Position numbers and translations under genes: made by a program
Shown: in pieces, positions 6,737 through 7,911 of the stretch
Layout of the letters: each line of letters starts with the position of its first letter
Position numbering within the stretch: position 1 is the stretch's first letter
Notes under the pieces: generated by a model
The model's database searches: none
What the model was told of the DNA's origin: nothing
What the model saw: only the letters and a program-made list of their open reading frames with translations
Assembly (NCBI GenBank): GCA_002085035.1
Contig: MZGM01000053.1
Location: 1-7,911, forward strand
From: Candidatus Zhuqueibacterota bacterium 4484_219
GTDB lineage: Bacteria > Zhuqueibacterota > JdFR-76 > 4484-219
DNA: 7,911 bases
Reading direction: 5' to 3'

Positions 6737-7911
6737 TTAGATATCCAAATTGCGTACGTATTTAGCATTTTGCTCAATAAATTGACGCCTTGGTTCAACT
6801 TTGTCACCCATTAAGGTACTGAAGATTCGATCAGCTTCGAATGCTTCTTCAAGGGTAACCTGACGAATAGTGCGTCTTTCTGGATCCATTGTGGTTTTCC
6901 ACAGCTGCTCTGGGTTCATTTCCCCCAGCCCCTTATAGCGTTGAATGGTAACTCCCTTTCTGTCTAATTTACTCAATATCTCATCCCGCTCGTCATCATC
7001 ATATGCATAGTATTCTTCTTTGCCTTTTTGGATTCGATACAACGGGGGCTGAGCGATGTAGATTCGACCAAGTTCAATAAGCTCCCGCATGTAGCGAAAG
7101 AAGAAAGTAAGAAGTAAGGTACGAATATGGGCACCATCGACATCGGCATCAGTCATAATGATAATCTTATGATAGCGTACTTTTTCGGGAGCAAATTCGT
7201 CGGTACCAATCCCTGTGCCTAAGGCGGTAACGATGGTACAGATCTCATCGTTGGCCAAAATTTTCTCTAATCGAGCCTTTTCTACGTTAAGAATTTTCCC
7301 TTTCAATGGAAGAATAGCCTGAAAGCGTCGGTCTCTGCCTTGTTTCGCTGAACCACCAGCGGAATCTCCCTCGACCAAGTAAATTTCACAGTGTCGGGGA
7401 TCGCGAATTGAACAATCGGCTAATTTACCCGGCAGTCCATTACTTTCAAAGGCCGATTTACGACGGGTAAGCTCACGGGCTTTTCTGGCTGCCTCGCGGG
7501 CCTTTGCTGACAATGCACATTTTTCAATAATCTTCCGCGCCGCCGCAGGATTCTGCTCAAGATAGTTATTTAACCCTTCAGTAGCAATGGATTCAACAAC
7601 TCCCCTAACCTCACTGTTTCCTAATTTGGTTTTAGTCTGTCCCTCAAATTGGGGATCATAGACTTTGACGCTAATGACAGCAGTTAATCCCTCCCGAACA
7701 TCCTCACCGGTGAGGCTATTTTCCACCCCCCGGAGAAGATTGTTTTTTTCGGCATAGCTATTAATAACTCGTGTTAAAGCCGACTTGAACCCAACAAGAT
7801 GCGTACCTCCTTCGATAGTGGGAATATTATTTACGTAGGTAAATATATTTTCAGTGTAAGAATCATTGTATTGAAGCGCAATCTCTACATCTACCCCTTC
7901 TTTGTTGCCCT
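6737..7911 (-). CDS. gyrB: DNA gyrase subunit B, C-terminal part (gene runs off the window)
   Basis: GyrB is the ATPase subunit of gyrase. The C-terminal 390 residues are visible; the reading frame stays open to the right edge, so the start and most of the GHKL ATPase domain are outside. A GTG at 7724-7726 is an internal Val, because conserved gyrase sequence (YNDSYTENIF, IEGGTHLVGFKSALTR) continues upstream of it. Seen in order: the end of the transducer domain with the QTK ATP-contact loop (7631-7639), the TOPRIM motifs EGDSAGG (7352-7372) and TDADVDG (metal-binding acidic residues, 7133-7150), PLKGKILNVEKAR, and the GyrA-binding tail QRYKGLGEMNPEQLW (6914-6943 and on). TOPRIM leads straight into the tail, so the roughly 170-residue insert of E. 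coli GyrB is absent. The equivalents of E. coli Asp426 and Lys447 are both kept. ParE was considered, but the gyrA partner and these motifs favour GyrB. Confidence 0.97.
   Translation of the reverse strand, partial: GNKEGVDVEIALQYNDSYTENIFTYVNNIPTIEGGTHLVGFKSALTRVINSYAEKNNLLRGVENSLTGEDVREGLTAVISVKVYDPQFEGQTKTKLGNSEVRGVVESIATEGLNNYLEQNPAAARKIIEKCALSAKAREAARKARELTRRKSAFESNGLPGKLADCSIRDPRHCEIYLVEGDSAGGSAKQGRDRRFQAILPLKGKILNVEKARLEKILANDEICTIVTALGTGIGTDEFAPEKVRYHKIIIMTDADVDGAHIRTLLLTFFFRYMRELIELGRIYIAQPPLYRIQKGKEEYYAYDDDERDEILSKLDRKGVTIQRYKGLGEMNPEQLWKTTMDPERRTIRQVTLEEAFEADRIFSTLMGDKVEPRRQFIEQNAKYVRNLDI

Noticed and set aside
7724..7726. GTG as a start codon for a shortened GyrB
   Set aside because: The same frame continues upstream with conserved GyrB sequence to the window edge, so this codon is an internal valine.
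1..7911. Search for mobile elements, CRISPR repeats, toxin-antitoxin or defence genes
   Set aside because: No transposase, integrase, terminal inverted repeat, regularly spaced repeat or defence-type domain was found. The patatin domain was considered as a CBASS-type phospholipase effector, but the signal peptide, POTRA units and barrel, and the lack of a cyclase gene, point to an outer-membrane protein.

Overview
The window reads as chromosomal DNA of a Gram-negative (diderm) bacterium. Two genes point to an outer membrane and a periplasm: one encodes a secreted patatin phospholipase fused to POTRA repeats and an Omp85-type beta-barrel, the other a membrane-anchored FecR-domain protein. Base composition is moderately AT-leaning. 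Shine-Dalgarno sites of the AGGAGG/GGGAGGG type precede three of the four complete genes. The gene mix resembles uncultured FCB-group or related lineages, but that placement is inference and no marker here fixes the phylum.

Layout, left to right. Positions 1-121 hold no gene but contain a good sigma70-like promoter (74-102). It drives the only plus-strand gene, the patatin/Omp85 protein (122-2797; the start at 137 is a strong alternative). All other genes lie on the minus strand and meet it convergently across a gap of only 57 bp. Read in their own direction they are gyrB (3' part, running off the right edge of the window), gyrA (21 bp after gyrB), a 242-bp gap with several possible RNA stems, a small Rho-N-domain/coiled-coil protein, and a FecR-domain protein.

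The core of the window is a standard gyrB-gyrA unit encoding the two subunits of DNA gyrase. All catalytic motifs are visible: the QTK loop, TOPRIM EGDSAGG and DADVDG in GyrB; Tyr122, the GyrA box and a six-blade C-terminal domain in GyrA. GyrA carries alanine at position 83, the main quinolone-contact site. The Rho_N and FecR genes may be transcribed with gyrase or from their own promoters. The gap after gyrA, its stems and a weak promoter candidate before the FecR gene leave this open.

I see no mobile element, CRISPR array, tRNA, rRNA, integrase or phage signal, and no clear new multi-gene system. The points most worth a second look are the three-POTRA patatin/Omp85 protein with its altered barrel-lid motif, the structured gyrA-rho_N gap, and GyrA Ala83.
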